This document shows, piece after piece, positions 36,403-48,380 of a DNA stretch of 64,000 nucleotides; positions within the stretch are counted from its first letter, which is position 1, and each line of letters starts with the position of its first letter. Position numbers and translations under genes: made by a program. The stretch spans positions 3,743,264 through 3,807,263 of the forward strand of contig NC_053133.1 in assembly GCF_010015445.1 (NCBI RefSeq), written 5' to 3'. The stretch is from Perca fluviatilis (lineage: Eukaryota; Chordata; Actinopteri; Perciformes; Percidae). A model generated the notes under the pieces. That model was not told the origin of the DNA, did no database searches, and was given only the letters and a program-made list of their open reading frames with translations.

Positions 36403-36483
36403 ATGGGAACAGTGCTGAGCTGGTTTGCTGCTCGCCTATGTGCTCTGGTGCTGGCTACAGCTGATGCATTCAAGCGCCGGAGA
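36403..36483 (+). CDS. candidate first coding exon of the long spata13 isoform
   Basis: An ATG in a strong start context (GCCATGG) opens 27 codons that end at a good splice donor (GGAGA followed by GTAAGT). The peptide has a hydrophobic stretch (VLSWFAARLCALVLATA) and then a basic end (FKRRR), which could be a membrane-associating N-terminus. The exon ends in phase 0, exactly what the giant exon 1.3 kb downstream needs at its acceptor. An in-frame ATG at 36391 in a weaker context would add four residues, and an out-of-frame ATG at 36373 opens a short upstream reading frame across the start. I do not recognise the peptide from a known family member, so membership rests on phase, strand, spacing and start context. 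It could instead be a chance open stretch or the first exon of another transcript. Confidence 0.45.
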
Positions 36484-36830
36484 GTAAGTAAGACTGACAT
36501 TGTAGGATTTTATCAAAGGATTGTGCATGTAACAGAGACACTTTTGAACTATATGTATAAGTAGCAACAATATGGATATATCTTCTTGTTTGTTTTGACC
36601 CGTGTATGTGTCTTATTAGGTCAAAATTGTAATTGTAAAAGCTTTTTGCAATAAATCTTTGGTTCAAACTGACTATGTTGTTACTGTAATTTGATTGGTG
36701 CGATATCTATAGGTGGGCTCTAAAATGGTTCGTGAGATGCTTTAATTCAACAACTTAACAAGCAGTTAATAGGCAAATGTTGTGTCCCACTTTAGAAGTC
36801 CATACGCCATGACTCTGTACTAGGGCTGTT

Positions 36831-37260
36831 GGAACGGATTTTTATTATTTTTATTTATTTATTTTATTGTTTTGTCAAATATAGTTTGAATATTAAAAAT
36901 GTGTTGAATATAGAATATATTAAAATATGGGTTGGCTATCGTCAGCGAATCTCACCAATCTCGCCTTGGCCTACCAGCATGTGAAAACAAAATGCTTTTG
37001 TCACATCAACACAATCAAGTTAGCGTAGTAAGCAACACAAGGCATTCTGGGATTTTAGGGCAAAGAGCTACGGTAGAGACCAAGTAGTAGAGACGGAGTG
37101 ACAGATTACAGCTGGCAATCAAAAGATGGATGGGGAATACTTTTTTAACATGAAATACAAATCTTCCAGCTGACGGAGGACTCCACTTTCTTAGTAAAAT
37201 ACAAACTTAGCTTAAACTAATGCTGCTAATGGTAGATGTGGAAGCATTAAATCAACCCTC
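36831..37260. mobile_element. partial copy of the 11584-13790 hAT-like family
   Basis: Starts TAGGGCTGTTGGAACGGAT and shares AATCTCGCCTTGGCC, GGAGTGACAG and TTTTTTAACATGA blocks with the larger copy. It has lost its right end. It lies in the intron between the candidate exon at 36403 and the giant exon. Confidence 0.75.
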
Positions 37261-37277
37261 ACTGGCTAAACAGTATG

Positions 37278-37280
<3 letters not shown>

Positions 37281-37339
<59 letters not shown>

Positions 37340-37380
37340 CTCTATCTACACTATCTACTCCATCCATCCATCCATCCATC
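37281..37380. repeat. ATCT tetranucleotide array followed by CCAT units
   Basis: About 14 ATCT units to 37339, then ACTCTATCT variants and five CATC units to 37380. Confidence 0.95.
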
Positions 37381-37769
37381 TTGACAGTTTAGCAGCTCTT
37401 AATCATCTGATGCCATAGGAACTTGTCACTCAGAGGGTCGAGGCTAAGCAGCTGTTTCCACATATGTCCTAAAACAGTATAATTCACTTTTGAAAAATGA
37501 AAAAAAGAATAACCACAATAGCTGAAATATAATTTATAATTCATATTTCCTTACACAAAATGAGTGGAGTCAGGAGAATTCAAATTCTATTTTGACTTTA
37601 AAAAACTAATTTGCCTTACAAATTACTGAAATGATTAATTTGCTAACTTTGATAGTGGGATGTTTGAACAGTTTATACTACTGGAAGTGACTTCAGACAG
37701 ATGGGTACTTTTAAATATTTTATATATTTTAGGACTAGCTCACCCTCTTCTTCTTTACTGTCTCCACAG

Positions 37770-40700
37770 CCCCAGGAAGCCCTTGAACATCCCTCCCACC
37801 TCTGTGAAGGATTAGGCTTAGAGGAGGGGGATTTGGGTGCTGACTCCCTGGAATGGCGTGAGAGAGGCACCGGAGGGGGGGACACATCTGATGACTATTT
37901 TGACTCCCGCTCTTGGCACCGGGACACCCTGTCAGATTTTGGTCTGGACAGGGAGGACTCTCTGGATGCCCTGCTGGGACTAGACGGCGCCTACCTTGGT
38001 CGGCGAACAACCGGCAGCACTTTCTGCACTGGGCAGAGAAAAGCCCGACGTAGAGAGTCAGTGACAGCCAAGGACGACCACAGAGACACCACAGAGACTT
38101 ATGTTGGACGATTTGGATGTAGCAGGAGGAGGAAAAGCCCAGAGAACCATGTGGACCCTAATATTCCCTCAAAGCTCAGCACTAGAGACCTGCGCGTAGT
38201 TCAGATTCGACCCCATCCAAGTACAGAGGAACTAAAACGGGACTCGCGCCAAGAACAGTCCGGTTTACAGGACGTTTGCACAGAAACTCAAGTCAAGGGC
38301 AGCACGGAGCCATACAGTTTACATGTACAAAGCCAACACAACACAGACACCTTTGACAAGAAGGTAAATTGTCCACCAGACACTCAGGAAGTGACGTTGC
38401 ATGCACAACCTGCAGAAAGCAACGCCAGCAGACTGAATGAATCTACAGACTCAGAAACATGCGGTATACATGTAGATACCACAGAGGAAAAAAAGCTACA
38501 ACAGCGAATCACATGTGAACATAACACAAGGTTACAGACAGGGAACACAGATAGAGAAAATGAAGAGAAGACAGACAGAGTAAGAATAGAACTCTGTAAT
38601 GTTCAGGATGTAGAAGCAAAGAATGTTGAACATCTCAGCACTTACTCTCTAGAGTTTAACCCAAGTTTAAATAGATGCAATGGAGACCGTAATGAAAGAC
38701 ATCACAGACAGAGAGAAAATTTAGAACACCAGGATATAATCTATGAAGACAAAGACATACAGGCTCTAAAAGTGCACAAGGACAGAAGGGACTTGTGCAA
38801 GAGTGTTGGGACATATTGTAATAGATCACATCACACAATAGAGACTCATTATAAAGACGACCCACGCATAGCTAATACACATTTTACTGATCTGATAAGT
38901 GCACAAACAGCTGACGCTACTCGTACACCAACGCCCTCTGAATCTGAGACAAAACACACAGACTCTCAGTTAATTACAGACATTTTTGTAGCAGGTCCAA
39001 ACATCACAGAAGCACATGGCGCAAAGACAAATAGCATACCACATCACCCAAAGTCAGCTAAGCTCAGAGACACACTCGATACGGTCAATATATTGGCACA
39101 CAAGGTGGATATTTGCTGTTCCCAAACTCTGTGTGAAGCGAGCTCCAACAAAGGACCGTCAGAGATCCACCCTCAGGTTTGTACAATTGAGACAAAGCCC
39201 CAGGATAAGGCAGGGGTGTCGGGTGTCTGCTTCCAGACGGAGCAGTTTGGGTGTGTTGGTACTACAACAGAGGGGACCACACCACCTGGGAGAGTAAATG
39301 AAATATGTTCCTCCATCACGTTTTCCACAGAGACCGCATCCTCTTTTCTATTAGATACCTGTTCCACTGTTCCGAAGGTTTCTACACTAGCCTCACCTGT
39401 CCCGTTGGCAGACTCGGACAGGGCGGAGCTCGCTGAGAGGCAACCAGATCAAAAGCAGCCACAAAGCACAAGGTTACAAACATGGCAAGTTCCAGGTCAA
39501 ACCCAGGGTTTAATCCCTAATCACTTGGATCAGGGGGGTGCTACCGTAGAAATACTCAGTCATAGGCAGTTCCATTCTGTGGACAAGCTTTCAGAGAGGG
39601 CACAGTCAGGCTCTGTAGGACCAGGACCTGACTCAACTCAAATCCAATCTGACACTGGTAAGGATTCTGGGAACCGTTTGCCTCATCGCCAATTCTCAAA
39701 TAATCTGCTGCTTGTTTCTGTCAACCAAGGAGCAGAGGATACCTCCCCTCTGTTATCAGAGAACTTTGGAGGAGAGAGGAGGAGGGAAGGATCACCCTGC
39801 TCTCTTCTCCGGAAAAAACAGGAACAGGAGGTGGAGGGCAGTCGTGTTTATCATCAACAGGAAGAAATTGTGGAAGCAGTAAGCAAAGTCAATGTCTTAC
39901 AGTCACAACATGGCACAACAAAGCTTTCTGAGCACATAGAGCTGGGAGTAGTTCCAAAAGAAATTGCCAGTGATCCAGATGCCTACTTTACTCAGCATGT
40001 GCCTAGTAGGATAGGATTAACATCCCACTCTCCTGCTGCTGCTGAGTCCATTCAGGACAGTAGCAGAGAACACCCAGGCATAGCTCAAAGGGCCATTTCT
40101 CTGACAAACGTACAATCTGCTGTCAGCGCAATTCCTAGTAATTGTAAGCAAGTTCAGCTGGTCCTAAAGATCCCTGAGCCTCCATGTAGCCTGAACGCCC
40201 CTTTTTCTCTGCTCTCAGACTCCAACAATAACACCAAGGCCAGTATAAACGGGGTGGGAAGAGGGGAGGGTTTAGGGTGTTTCTCACAGGAAGCCCGGAG
40301 CAACTACGAACGGAATGAGAGTATTGTTTGTCCTGTGTTTGAACCATCAACAAATGTGACCTCTGACCCCTTGGAAGATGTAGACAAGCCCCAGGAAGAT
40401 TCCGAGTTGTTCCTGTCTTCACTGGACCAGGGAGCCAACTGCAGCAGTGAGGAAACTGAACATGTGCTAGGGGAAAACAGCCATTTAAGCCTTGCTCATG
40501 CAGACGAGCTAGAAGAACTGAAGACAGAGAAAATTATTGAGGATGAAACTGTCGTAAGTCTAAGGTTCAACTGCTCTGACCTAGAAAGAAACGAATGCCT
40601 TCAATCTTTAGTGTCACGTTCAGAGAGCAGAGGCCTATTGATGGACAGTGCATTTAAAGCGAGAGAAGGTCACTATTGTAGCCGACCAGAGGATCACAGC

Positions 40701-42581
40701 TTACCTAACAGAAGAAGAGGCAACTTATCCAAATTATGTGAGGAATATACACTGGCTGAAGAGTGTAGAGACCCCACGCAGGTCAGATTGATAGCTCCAC
40801 AGCAGGAGGTGAGGGTAGTAAGGTACTCGCACCCTGATGTTAGCCTCAACCTGCTTGCTGTCAGTAGTTTAGAGCCAATTTTGGAGACTGAGCGTTCACT
40901 GGAAAATTATGGCACAACAGAGGATGATTTAAAAATTGAAGCAAAGCTAGAATATGAGGTCATGAGGCCTGTTGAGGACGTCGGGGGGGATATTGCTAAC
41001 CTTTCAGGGGACATCTCCAGCCCCAAGAGTCCACACCACCAGCCTGAACAGGAAGAAGAATCTCTGACAACTGCTGAGTTAGAACCTGAGGTCAACCCAG
41101 CAACACCTGTTCTATGTGGTAGTGACGAAAAGCACTCTAGACCTATGACTGTTGCCTATGATGCTGTTTCTTACACCTCAGCTAGCAGCAACTGCGATGA
41201 GTTGGACGATCCTCACTTTGATAGTTCTGCCAGAAATGCCAAGCCTGACAAAATGACCAAGAGAAGCAAAACAAAAGGCACCCAGACTGGAAATAAAGGC
41301 TCTAAGTTTTCTGTCTTTGCTAAAATGCCTTCTTTTAGGAAGGCTAAGGGCTCAAAGGGTTCCAAAAGTGAGGAGTGCCCCCAGGAATCATCAGATGGGG
41401 CAGGTGAGGGCCTTCTGTCTGGGGAAGGGCCACAGAGGGACAACTCAGACGATGAGGTTTTTGTCAAAGGTGACATCCTGAACCAAACCGTTCACCAAGC
41501 GTTGTCCTCATTGCATTGCGAGGTAGAAGAAGAGGACTGTGGCTTTTACCCCTCGACTCCCGACACTTGCCATGTCCATCAGCTAGTCAGCCAAGGGAGT
41601 AGTGGGGAGGGTAACGGGGGACCCAGCCCAGACAACCCCCTACTCAGGCAAGTCCAGTCACCTAATGGGCAGACCTACAAGAGGAGCAAGAGCAACGACA
41701 GTTTAAACATCCGCATGCGCTTTGCACAAGCACACAAGTCCATTTCCAGCCTGTTTGAGTCCCGGTCAATGGATAAGGAGAATGAGGAGCAGGCCACTGT
41801 GGGCATTAATGTGGATTCTGCTGCAGCCAAACAATCCTGGAGGAAGCTAAAAAGGGCTAAGGAGGCTGAGCTGCTGAAAAGAACTCATTCATTGCCAGAT
41901 GAGGAATGTAGCAACACAGTTTCTGGCCGGGGCTGTGGAGACTTAACGTCCTCTCCACCGCTGGACAGGCTCAGCAGTCCAGGGTCACCATCCTCCCGCA
42001 GAGCCCTTCGCCACACTGATCCCATCACCAAGCGTGGAGTTCCACAAGGGAGTGGAAAGGAAAACCCCCATGGGTGTAAATCCGAGGGCCAGAGAAGAAA
42101 ATGTTCACCAAACGGTGTACCTACCACACTGTGTGTGTCTGGCCTACCTCCATTTTTAGACTCTGCAGTCCCACAGCCCAATCGCACCAGTCCTGTTTCA
42201 CCTTTAAGTTCCTGCTCAGTAGCCACCCTTACTCATCAGCTTTCGCCGTCCTGCACCAGGTCTCACCCAGTGGCCAGCGAGGGTTTGACTAAGAGCCCCC
42301 TACGGCCAATGAGCCCTAAACCTAACAGTCCTAGGCCAGCGGCCCAGCGTAAAATCTTTTGCTACCCTCACTCAGCAAGGACCGGTACTGTCTGCCCTAT
42401 CCTTCTGGGCCAGTCGGCCAGCGTGGAGGGATTAACGGACCCCCCCGAGAGACCTAAGACCCTGAAACCCTCAGCTAGCCCTCTGGGTCTCAGCCTCAGC
42501 CCTCTGGATGCAGCCGAAGGCAGAATAGACAGCCAGTCACACATCAGCCTGTATGCCATTGGCTCTATCAACGAATTAGAG
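37770..42581 (+). CDS. spata13: giant coding exon of Asef2-type RhoGEF (spata13), N-terminal region
   Basis: An uninterrupted 1,604-codon exon lies between a pyrimidine-rich acceptor (TCTCCACAG) and a consensus donor (GAG then GTAAGA); both boundaries are phase 0. The open frame continues upstream to an ATG at 37701, but that part reads through the polypyrimidine tract and is probably intron. The product is largely low-complexity, polar and Ser/Thr/Glu-rich, so probably disordered. Recognisable blocks are an acidic aromatic segment near residues 40-76 (DDYFDSRSWHRDTLSDFGLD), a Lys-rich block near 1160-1200 (KMPSFRKAKGSKGSK), a basic/Ser segment near 1304-1340 (YKRSKSNDSLNIRMRFAQ, SISSLFESRSMDKENEE), a short helical Lys-rich run near 1352-1375, a Ser/Pro-rich tail near 1500-1580 with SPxR and SPKP motifs, and a final SHISLYAIGSINELE. 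No catalytic domain is here; DH and PH belong to later exons. Family assignment comes mainly from the next two exons. In mammals the long SPATA13 form also has a large 5' exon, by recollection shorter than this. Confidence 0.8.
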
Positions 42582-43248
42582 GTAAGAAAAAACAGGGACG
42601 TGTAATATCTTTATACTGAAATTAGAATCTTTAATAAGTACGAATGTTTTACCGGGTTCTTATTAAAATGTGTGCACGTGTAAATGTTGTAAATGCACTA
42701 CCCTTTTGTATGTTAAATATCACTATAAAGCTATAAATAGGGCCTTGTTCAGGCCTCAATTAAGATGCCAATGGGGTTCCAGCTCCCTGGGAAAAGTGTT
42801 TCATCCCCGCCTCCAACTGACACACACTAACTCTGGCTTGCAATGAATAGGGGGTAAAAAAACAGCACCAGTTAATCTCTTGCTCTGCAGATGATGGTGT
42901 TTGTGTATGTGTGTGTGTGTGTGCCAGTGTATCTATATCTGTCAGTATCTGGGTTGGGACAGAGAACAAGTCCCTCTTTCTTTGTGGCTCTCTGTGAACC
43001 AGATGAAGAGGAGGAGAGAAAACAGCAGAGTCAACTCTTTCTCCCTCTCGGCCCCCAGCAGTGTGGTAGATTTCCATTCTGGGAGTTAGCTGGTTACCAT
43101 CACACCCGCCCCCCCGCCCCTCCCCTCTCCCTCCCTGCCTCCCTCCCTGCCAGTTCCTACAATAGTCACAGCCAGAGCAGGATTACTTGAGGACCAGCCC
43201 CCCCTTGTGGCATCCTCCCACTTGATGTTCAGTTTGATTAAAAATTTC

Positions 43249-43273
43249 CCTGTGTTTTTTTTTTTTTTTTAAA

Positions 43274-43322
<49 letters not shown>
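43249..43322. repeat. poly-T run interrupted by A7
   Basis: Mostly T with one AAAAAAA interruption, then A-rich. Length is unreliable in assemblies. Confidence 0.9.
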
Positions 43323-43325
<3 letters not shown>

Positions 43326-44091
43326 TTTTATAAAAAAAAAATAAAATAAAAACACAAAAAAACCCCGCCCTTCCGTGTCCCTACATAAAGATCAGGTTCC
43401 CTCCAGTGTTACACAGGTAATAAGAACAGCTGACTAGTGACATAACTCAGCAGCTAATGTAAATTACGTGCATGTTTTGTCATTTCACTGATACTTCTCC
43501 ACTTTAAAAAGACCTGAACAACTTCTCAAACAGACATTCAAACAATGCATACATGTTCACTGTTGATGTAGGCAGTGGCACAATGAAATCAAGGAGAAAT
43601 TCAAGTGGTGGTACAAAAGAGCAGGAGAGTTCGCTTCACTAAGCACGCCATGTCTCATGCATGTATCTCCGAGTCGGTGTGAATCTGTTCCCTTTTTTCC
43701 ATTTCATTCCTTTACATATTTATTTTTCCAGTACATTTTGCTCTGTATATTTTATGTGATTAAAATTGTAGAACCATATGGAAGCGGCTAGTTTGCAATC
43801 TGGGCAGTACAACTAATTTCTACTGGAATAAATGAAGGGGAAAAAAGACAGTGGAAGAAGTTTATGGGGAAAAACGCTGCATATTGGAAGAGAGTCATGA
43901 AACTACATTCTCAATTGTTTGATTTAATTTCATTGTGGACACTGAACTTTGCTGTGTGAGCAATACACACACAATGACAACCTAGTAGCCAGGACTCTGA
44001 AACTGGATGTTGGGGTTGACTAACCAGCTGTGTTCCAGTGAATGGAAGCGCCTGTAGTACAAGATCCATCCTCATGTCAAATCATACAGAC

Positions 44092-44450
44092 TAGGGCTGC
44101 ACGATATGAAGAAAATATCTAATTGCGTTTATTTTAACTGATATTGCGATTGCGATATGATTCACGATATTGGAGGGAATGATCAGTTTTGTATCATTAT
44201 TCTCATTTTCATTGAAAAATATATAGATACAAATATTTGCGAGGATCTGTACCAAACAAAGATTTTTTCTTTAGTCTGTAGGATAGGCTTTGTGGCCGGG
44301 ACGTCTCTGCAGCACCACAATACTTTATTTTAGAATGGTTTGACACATATTTTGCCTTTAACACATATTGTATCCCCCTGCAATTTGGATATGCACTAGT
44401 TCATATTGCGATTTCGATAAAATTGTGATTAATTACTAATTACTACTAAA
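44092..44450. mobile_element. hAT-like MITE, TAGGGCTGCACGAT family
   Basis: Begins TAGGGCTGCACGATATGAAG and shares GGGACGTCTCTGCAGCACCA with 1096-1420. The right end breaks up into AATTACTAATTACTA repeats before the next element. Confidence 0.85.
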
Positions 44451-44492
44451 TAGTTTGTATTAGTAATTAAATACTAATTACTAATACAAACT

Positions 44493-45252
44493 AGGGCTGC
44501 ATGATACGACGAAAATATGCAATATGCGATAACGTTGAGTATGGCAATAACGATATTACTTGTGATAAATAAACAGATATTAAAGTGTTCTCTGTTCTGC
44601 TGCTTTCAGTGTTCTGGTAAAATACAACAGACTGCTTGTTGGATTCAAAACCAAATGAAAGGCAATCATTTCCAACTTTCTTTTATTGAACAAATTGAAC
44701 ATTGAATTGAATATAAAGAGGCAGCACTAAAAAAAGAACAACAGTTACATTTTATCCCTTGTGTTGGCTTCCTGTCGACCATGCAACTTTTAGTTTTTCT
44801 GGCTCAAAATTTAAAATTTAAACTTTTTTTCAACACTTTTTTTTGGTCACTTTTCGATGTTTGACGGGTTTTTTTTTTCACTTTTATTGAACGTTCTTTT
44901 ATCAAGTTTTTTCTTCAAATGCTATAAAATTGAATAAAGCACCCACATTCAACTCAAAGTAGTGGACTGATCATTTATTTTACTTCTGAACAACGTTGTA
45001 TGCAACCATCCACATTATTTCTTTTGACAATTTGGTGGAAAGAAACCCTAATTTCTGATATAGAAACTTTTTGAAAATGGGTCAAATTTGACCCGAGGAC
45101 AACACGAGGGTTAAAGTGCAGTTTTCTACTGATATTCTCTTTCAACTAACTCAAAAAATAATTTTCAGTATGTCGCAGACTTTGCAATATGTTTACTATG
45201 GAAGTTGATATTGTGTTAATAATAAAAATATATATATATTGTGCAGCCCTTA
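44493..45252. mobile_element. hAT-like element containing a nested MITE
   Basis: Left TAGGGCTGCATGATACGACG; right TATTGTGCAGCCCTTA. The termini are inverted. The middle (44752-45113) is a separate MITE, so the original element was about 400 bases. Confidence 0.85.
44752..45113. mobile_element. nested MITE of the GTCAAATTTGACC family
   Basis: Left ATCCCTTGTGTTGGCTTCCT; right GGTCAAATTTGACCCGAGGA and ACGAGGGTTA. Same family as 34657-35050. Confidence 0.75.
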
Positions 45253-45522
45253 TACAAATACAAACACATTCCAGTTAAAAGTAGCCACAGTTGTGCACTA
45301 TACCTCAGGGACAAAAAGGGGGTGGAACTGGTATAGAAAAGGTGACCGTGACTAACCAATTAACTGTGCACTCAAAAGGGTACACAGACAGAGGGCCGAC
45401 CCGCCAGCCAGTCCAGAACAAGAAGGCTGTTGGGGGTGAAGTGCGAGGGGAAGGCCGCTGTGGTTCTCACTGGGCTGAGGACTGGCTGCTGGGTGGACGC
45501 GGGCTGCGATGGATGTGGCCAG

Positions 45523-45651
45523 CAGCGAAGGCCAAAGTTTTCAGATGACCTCTGGATTGAAGAGCAAAAGAAAAACAAACGCAAACTGGCCCGAGCCATC
45601 AGGGGGAGCCTGGGCCAACTCAACACACCGTTATCTGAAGACATGGATAAA
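45523..45651 (+). CDS. spata13: spata13 exon before the SH3 domain, DDLW block
   Basis: In phase 0 the exon reads QRRPKFSDDLWIEEQKKNKR followed by KLARAIRGSLGQLNTPLSEDMDK, and ends at a donor (GATAAA then GTAAGA), again in phase 0. Mammalian Asef1 (ARHGEF4) and Asef2 (SPATA13) carry a matching Ser-x-Asp-Asp-Leu-Trp motif followed by a highly basic helix, N-terminal to SH3 in the region that binds APC. The donor is strong. The acceptor (GGCCAG then CAGCGAAGG) has a poor pyrimidine tract, and the frame stays open for about 90 bases upstream, so the true 5' edge may be further left, or this may be an alternative first exon. Phase 0 at both ends fits the giant exon and the exon at 46051. Confidence 0.75.
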
Positions 45652-46050
45652 GTAAGATGTGGCCACGGCGCCGTGAGCCGCCCAAGCAAAAGATCCAAAA
45701 CCTTGGAAGTCTTTGTGATACTCATCCTCTCCCTTCTCTGCCTCGCTTCTGAGTTTCCGTTCTTCCTGGACAGTCTGTTTTCTCTCTGGTGGCTTCTGAC
45801 AGGTTTTTCTTGGATATGAAGCCTGCCATCACTTCACTTTCTGTTTCAGGCATGGCCTCCCTAATTTCCACTCATCTGCACCAATCATTCATGCATGCCC
45901 ATTCATCTTGTGTTCTTTTCTTTTCAGTCGTATAGATTGAGTGATTGTAGTTTTACTGGGTTCATGTCTAGTTCATCATTAGCAGACAAATGAATGTCTG
46001 TGATAATATCAGTGATTTGAAAACAAAAAAATCCCCTTTTATTCCCACAG

Positions 46051-46177
46051 ACTGACGCGGGAGTCACTTTGGGGCCCATTGAAGCCTTCCGGGGGATGCC
46101 CCTCAAATCCCACTGCTTTTCTCAGAGCACCCCCATCGGTCTTGACTGCCTGGGCTGGAGAAGACACATCTACTGCT
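46051..46177 (+). CDS. spata13: spata13 exon with the conserved FSQSTPIGLDCLGW block
   Basis: After a strong acceptor (TATTCCCACAG) the phase-0 translation runs TDAGVTLGPIEAFRGMPLKS, then HCFSQSTPIGLDCLGWRRHIYC, and stops at a consensus donor (TGCT then GTAAGT) in phase 1. Human Asef2 has, as I recall it, a nearly identical segment (LGP, an F/R-x-x-PLKS core, CFSQSTPxGLDCxGWRR) directly before its SH3 domain. Asef1 has a more diverged version, which is why I favour spata13 over arhgef4. The segment lies in or beside the APC-binding region that keeps the exchange factor autoinhibited. The next exon should open with the remainder leading into SH3 and is not in the window unless very divergent. 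A long GT repeat begins 125 bases after the donor. Confidence 0.85.
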
Positions 46178-46302
46178 GTAAGTACCCACTCCGGTCAAGT
46201 CTCCTGCACTTATTCAGATTCACCTGGGCTTGTTGAATGGTTCCAATGGCTGTTGGAACATTTGAGCCTGTGAATTTTTGGGTTACTAGATACTCAACCA
46301 AA

Positions 46303-46377
<75 letters not shown>

Positions 46378-46404
46378 GTGTGGGTGGGTGGGTGTGTCAT
46401 GCGC
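46303..46404. repeat. GT microsatellite with GGGT interruptions
   Basis: About 33 GT units, then GGGTGGGTGTG variants. It lies 125 bases after the donor of the 46051 exon. Confidence 0.97.
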
Positions 46405-46491
46405 AGCCTCAAAAACCAATCCAACATTTTAACAGGAGGAGGTGAGTGAACTGTCTCATGTAACGGTTTATTTGATCATGTTACTCTATTG

Positions 46492-46854
46492 CAGGGGTGT
46501 CAAACATACGGCCCGTGGGCCAGAAGGGTCCAATCAGGCACAATGGTTGACTTTAAAGTGTGAAAATTGCAGAGAAGTAATTAATTCCAATTTCAAATTC
46601 ACCACTTTTTCAGTGAATTTACGAGTTTTTCCTAGAATATTACCCCTCTCTCCTGGGTCTTTAACATTATTATTTTTTCCTACAATGGCCTTAGAACGCT
46701 GTCGTAGCAGAAGCAACTTGCGTTTGCCAACATCAAGCTGACAAGAAACTCTGATAAAATGTCTGATCTTTCTGGAGTGGTTTACTGATCCGACCCACTA
46801 GAGATAAGATTAGGGGGATGTGGCCCATGAACTGAAATTAGTTTGACACCCCTG
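46492..46854. mobile_element. hAT-like MITE with intact 8-bp target duplication
   Basis: Ends CAGGGGTGTCAAAC and GTTTGACACCCCTG are perfect inverted repeats over at least 13 bases. Flanks CTCTATTG (46484-46491 and 46855-46862) are identical, the hAT signature. It has no coding capacity. The good ends and perfect duplication suggest a fairly recent insertion into the intron. Confidence 0.95.
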
Positions 46855-48039
46855 CTCTATTGCAACTACACCGGCTGAAAGTCATTATTACATGGGTACA
46901 TATTGATGTGTTCAGGTCTGTACATTGCTATGTTCAATGATGCACATCATGTGCATCTGCTTTCTGGAATACAATGTTTATCTTGATGAGCCTAATTTAA
47001 TGTCCGTGAATCGATGTTGAATTTGTGTGGGGTGTAACTGAAACTGAGTCACTACTTTACATGTTGCATGTGCTGTAACCACAAACACATTGCACTAAAT
47101 GGATATGCACACATTTGATTGCTTAAAACTGCTGCTAGCAACACCAGAAGCAGCCTCATGACGTGTTGGTTGAGGCTGGCATTAGCACAGAACCAGTGCA
47201 GTTCCTTATTTCTCCTGCTGGCTGCAGTAAGTTCTCACTGTACCGCAACATTTACAACGTCCCTCTTACCATACAGATGCATACAGACTACTGATATGCC
47301 ATCAGATTCTTCTCTCTTCAGGGGAGACAGGCAATTTAAAATTTGCGCTCTTTTAATTTTTTGGTGGTGCTCTTGTGACAGAGAGAGGGAAAGAGACTTC
47401 TACGTTATCAGACTTGCTAAAACGAAAGAAACAAACAACAATTAAGCCCATCCCACTGAAACCCATCAGCCCTGTAAATCATGTGAGCTTTGTTTCAAAT
47501 TCTTCAATGCTGTCTATTATGTTGCCCGATTTTAGTACCACTACTGAAACTATTTTGTTTGATACCTGGGTGTGAACACATTGTTTTAGGAAAAAAATAT
47601 TTAAAATTCAACACAAAAGCCGAACGCATGGCTGTCTAATATTGTCTTACCAGCCAAACAAGAACTTTTCCTTAATAACTACCAAATGTAATATTTACAC
47701 ATATTTCTTGCCAAATGTAACAAGACAAGGAACATAACCTCTAAGTGCAAATTTCAACACACTCATTTAGCTCTCCTGTTATTCCCTCTGCCTTTTACAT
47801 ACTATGGTTTTACATTTATCTGATAGTCTGTCCAATCAGATGTGTTCTTTTTAGCCTAAAACTCTTTTCATTGAACTAATTTCCTTCATTTTTGGTTAAG
47901 TAAAAAGCCCTAAAGGTCTGTCCATGTTATAAGATTATTTCAACAACTTCTACTTTGGATCACTTTTTTTTTAAGCATTAAGCAGATTTTTGAGCTAAAA
48001 GTGATCTCCGTGCACACAAGTGTTATTATCTCCAGTAGT

Positions 48040-48380
48040 AGAGCTGGGCGATGGGGAGAAAATCAGATATCACGATATTCTTGACCAAATACCTCGATAT
48101 CGATATTGCGGCGATATTCTAGGGTTGACAATTGTTGCTTTAACAAAATATCTTCACACTTAGATTTTAGATAAATAATCATCAGTAATGTGGACATACT
48201 GTCTAAGTGGGTAAAGGCAAATAATAGAACACTCTGGTGAGTTCAGAAAAGTCACTTTACTGTAATGCAGTCTTTAAAACCAGGAAAAGACACCACTTAT
48301 GTGATATCACGATATTACGATATTACAAAAATCTAAGACGATATCTAGTCTCTTATCACAATATTGATATAATATCTGGT
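48040..48380. mobile_element. hAT-like MITE, GAGCTGGGCGAT family, truncated
   Basis: Begins AGAGCTGGGCGATGGGGAGA and shares AAAATCAGATATCACGATAT and CTTGACCAAATAC with 62526-62974. The right end is lost near 48380. Confidence 0.8.

Larger units (their letters stand above)
42582..45522 (+). other. spata13 intron after the giant exon
   Basis: Runs from donor GTAAGA to the inferred acceptor. It holds a short GT run near 42900, a pyrimidine-rich CCCTCCC stretch (43105-43150), a T-run (43249-43322) and the transposon cluster 44092-45252. I see no further exon with both splice sites. Confidence 0.7.

Noticed and set aside
37701..37769. Start of the giant coding exon at the ATG at 37701
   Set aside because: The 23 codons before 37770 cover a typical polypyrimidine tract and acceptor; an intron end is the simpler reading, though an alternative transcript start cannot be excluded.
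37770..46177. Assignment to arhgef4 (Asef1) rather than spata13
   Set aside because: The PLKS..CFSQSTP.GLDC.GWRR block matches Asef2 better as I remember both proteins; arhgef4 remains the main alternative and a protein search would settle it.
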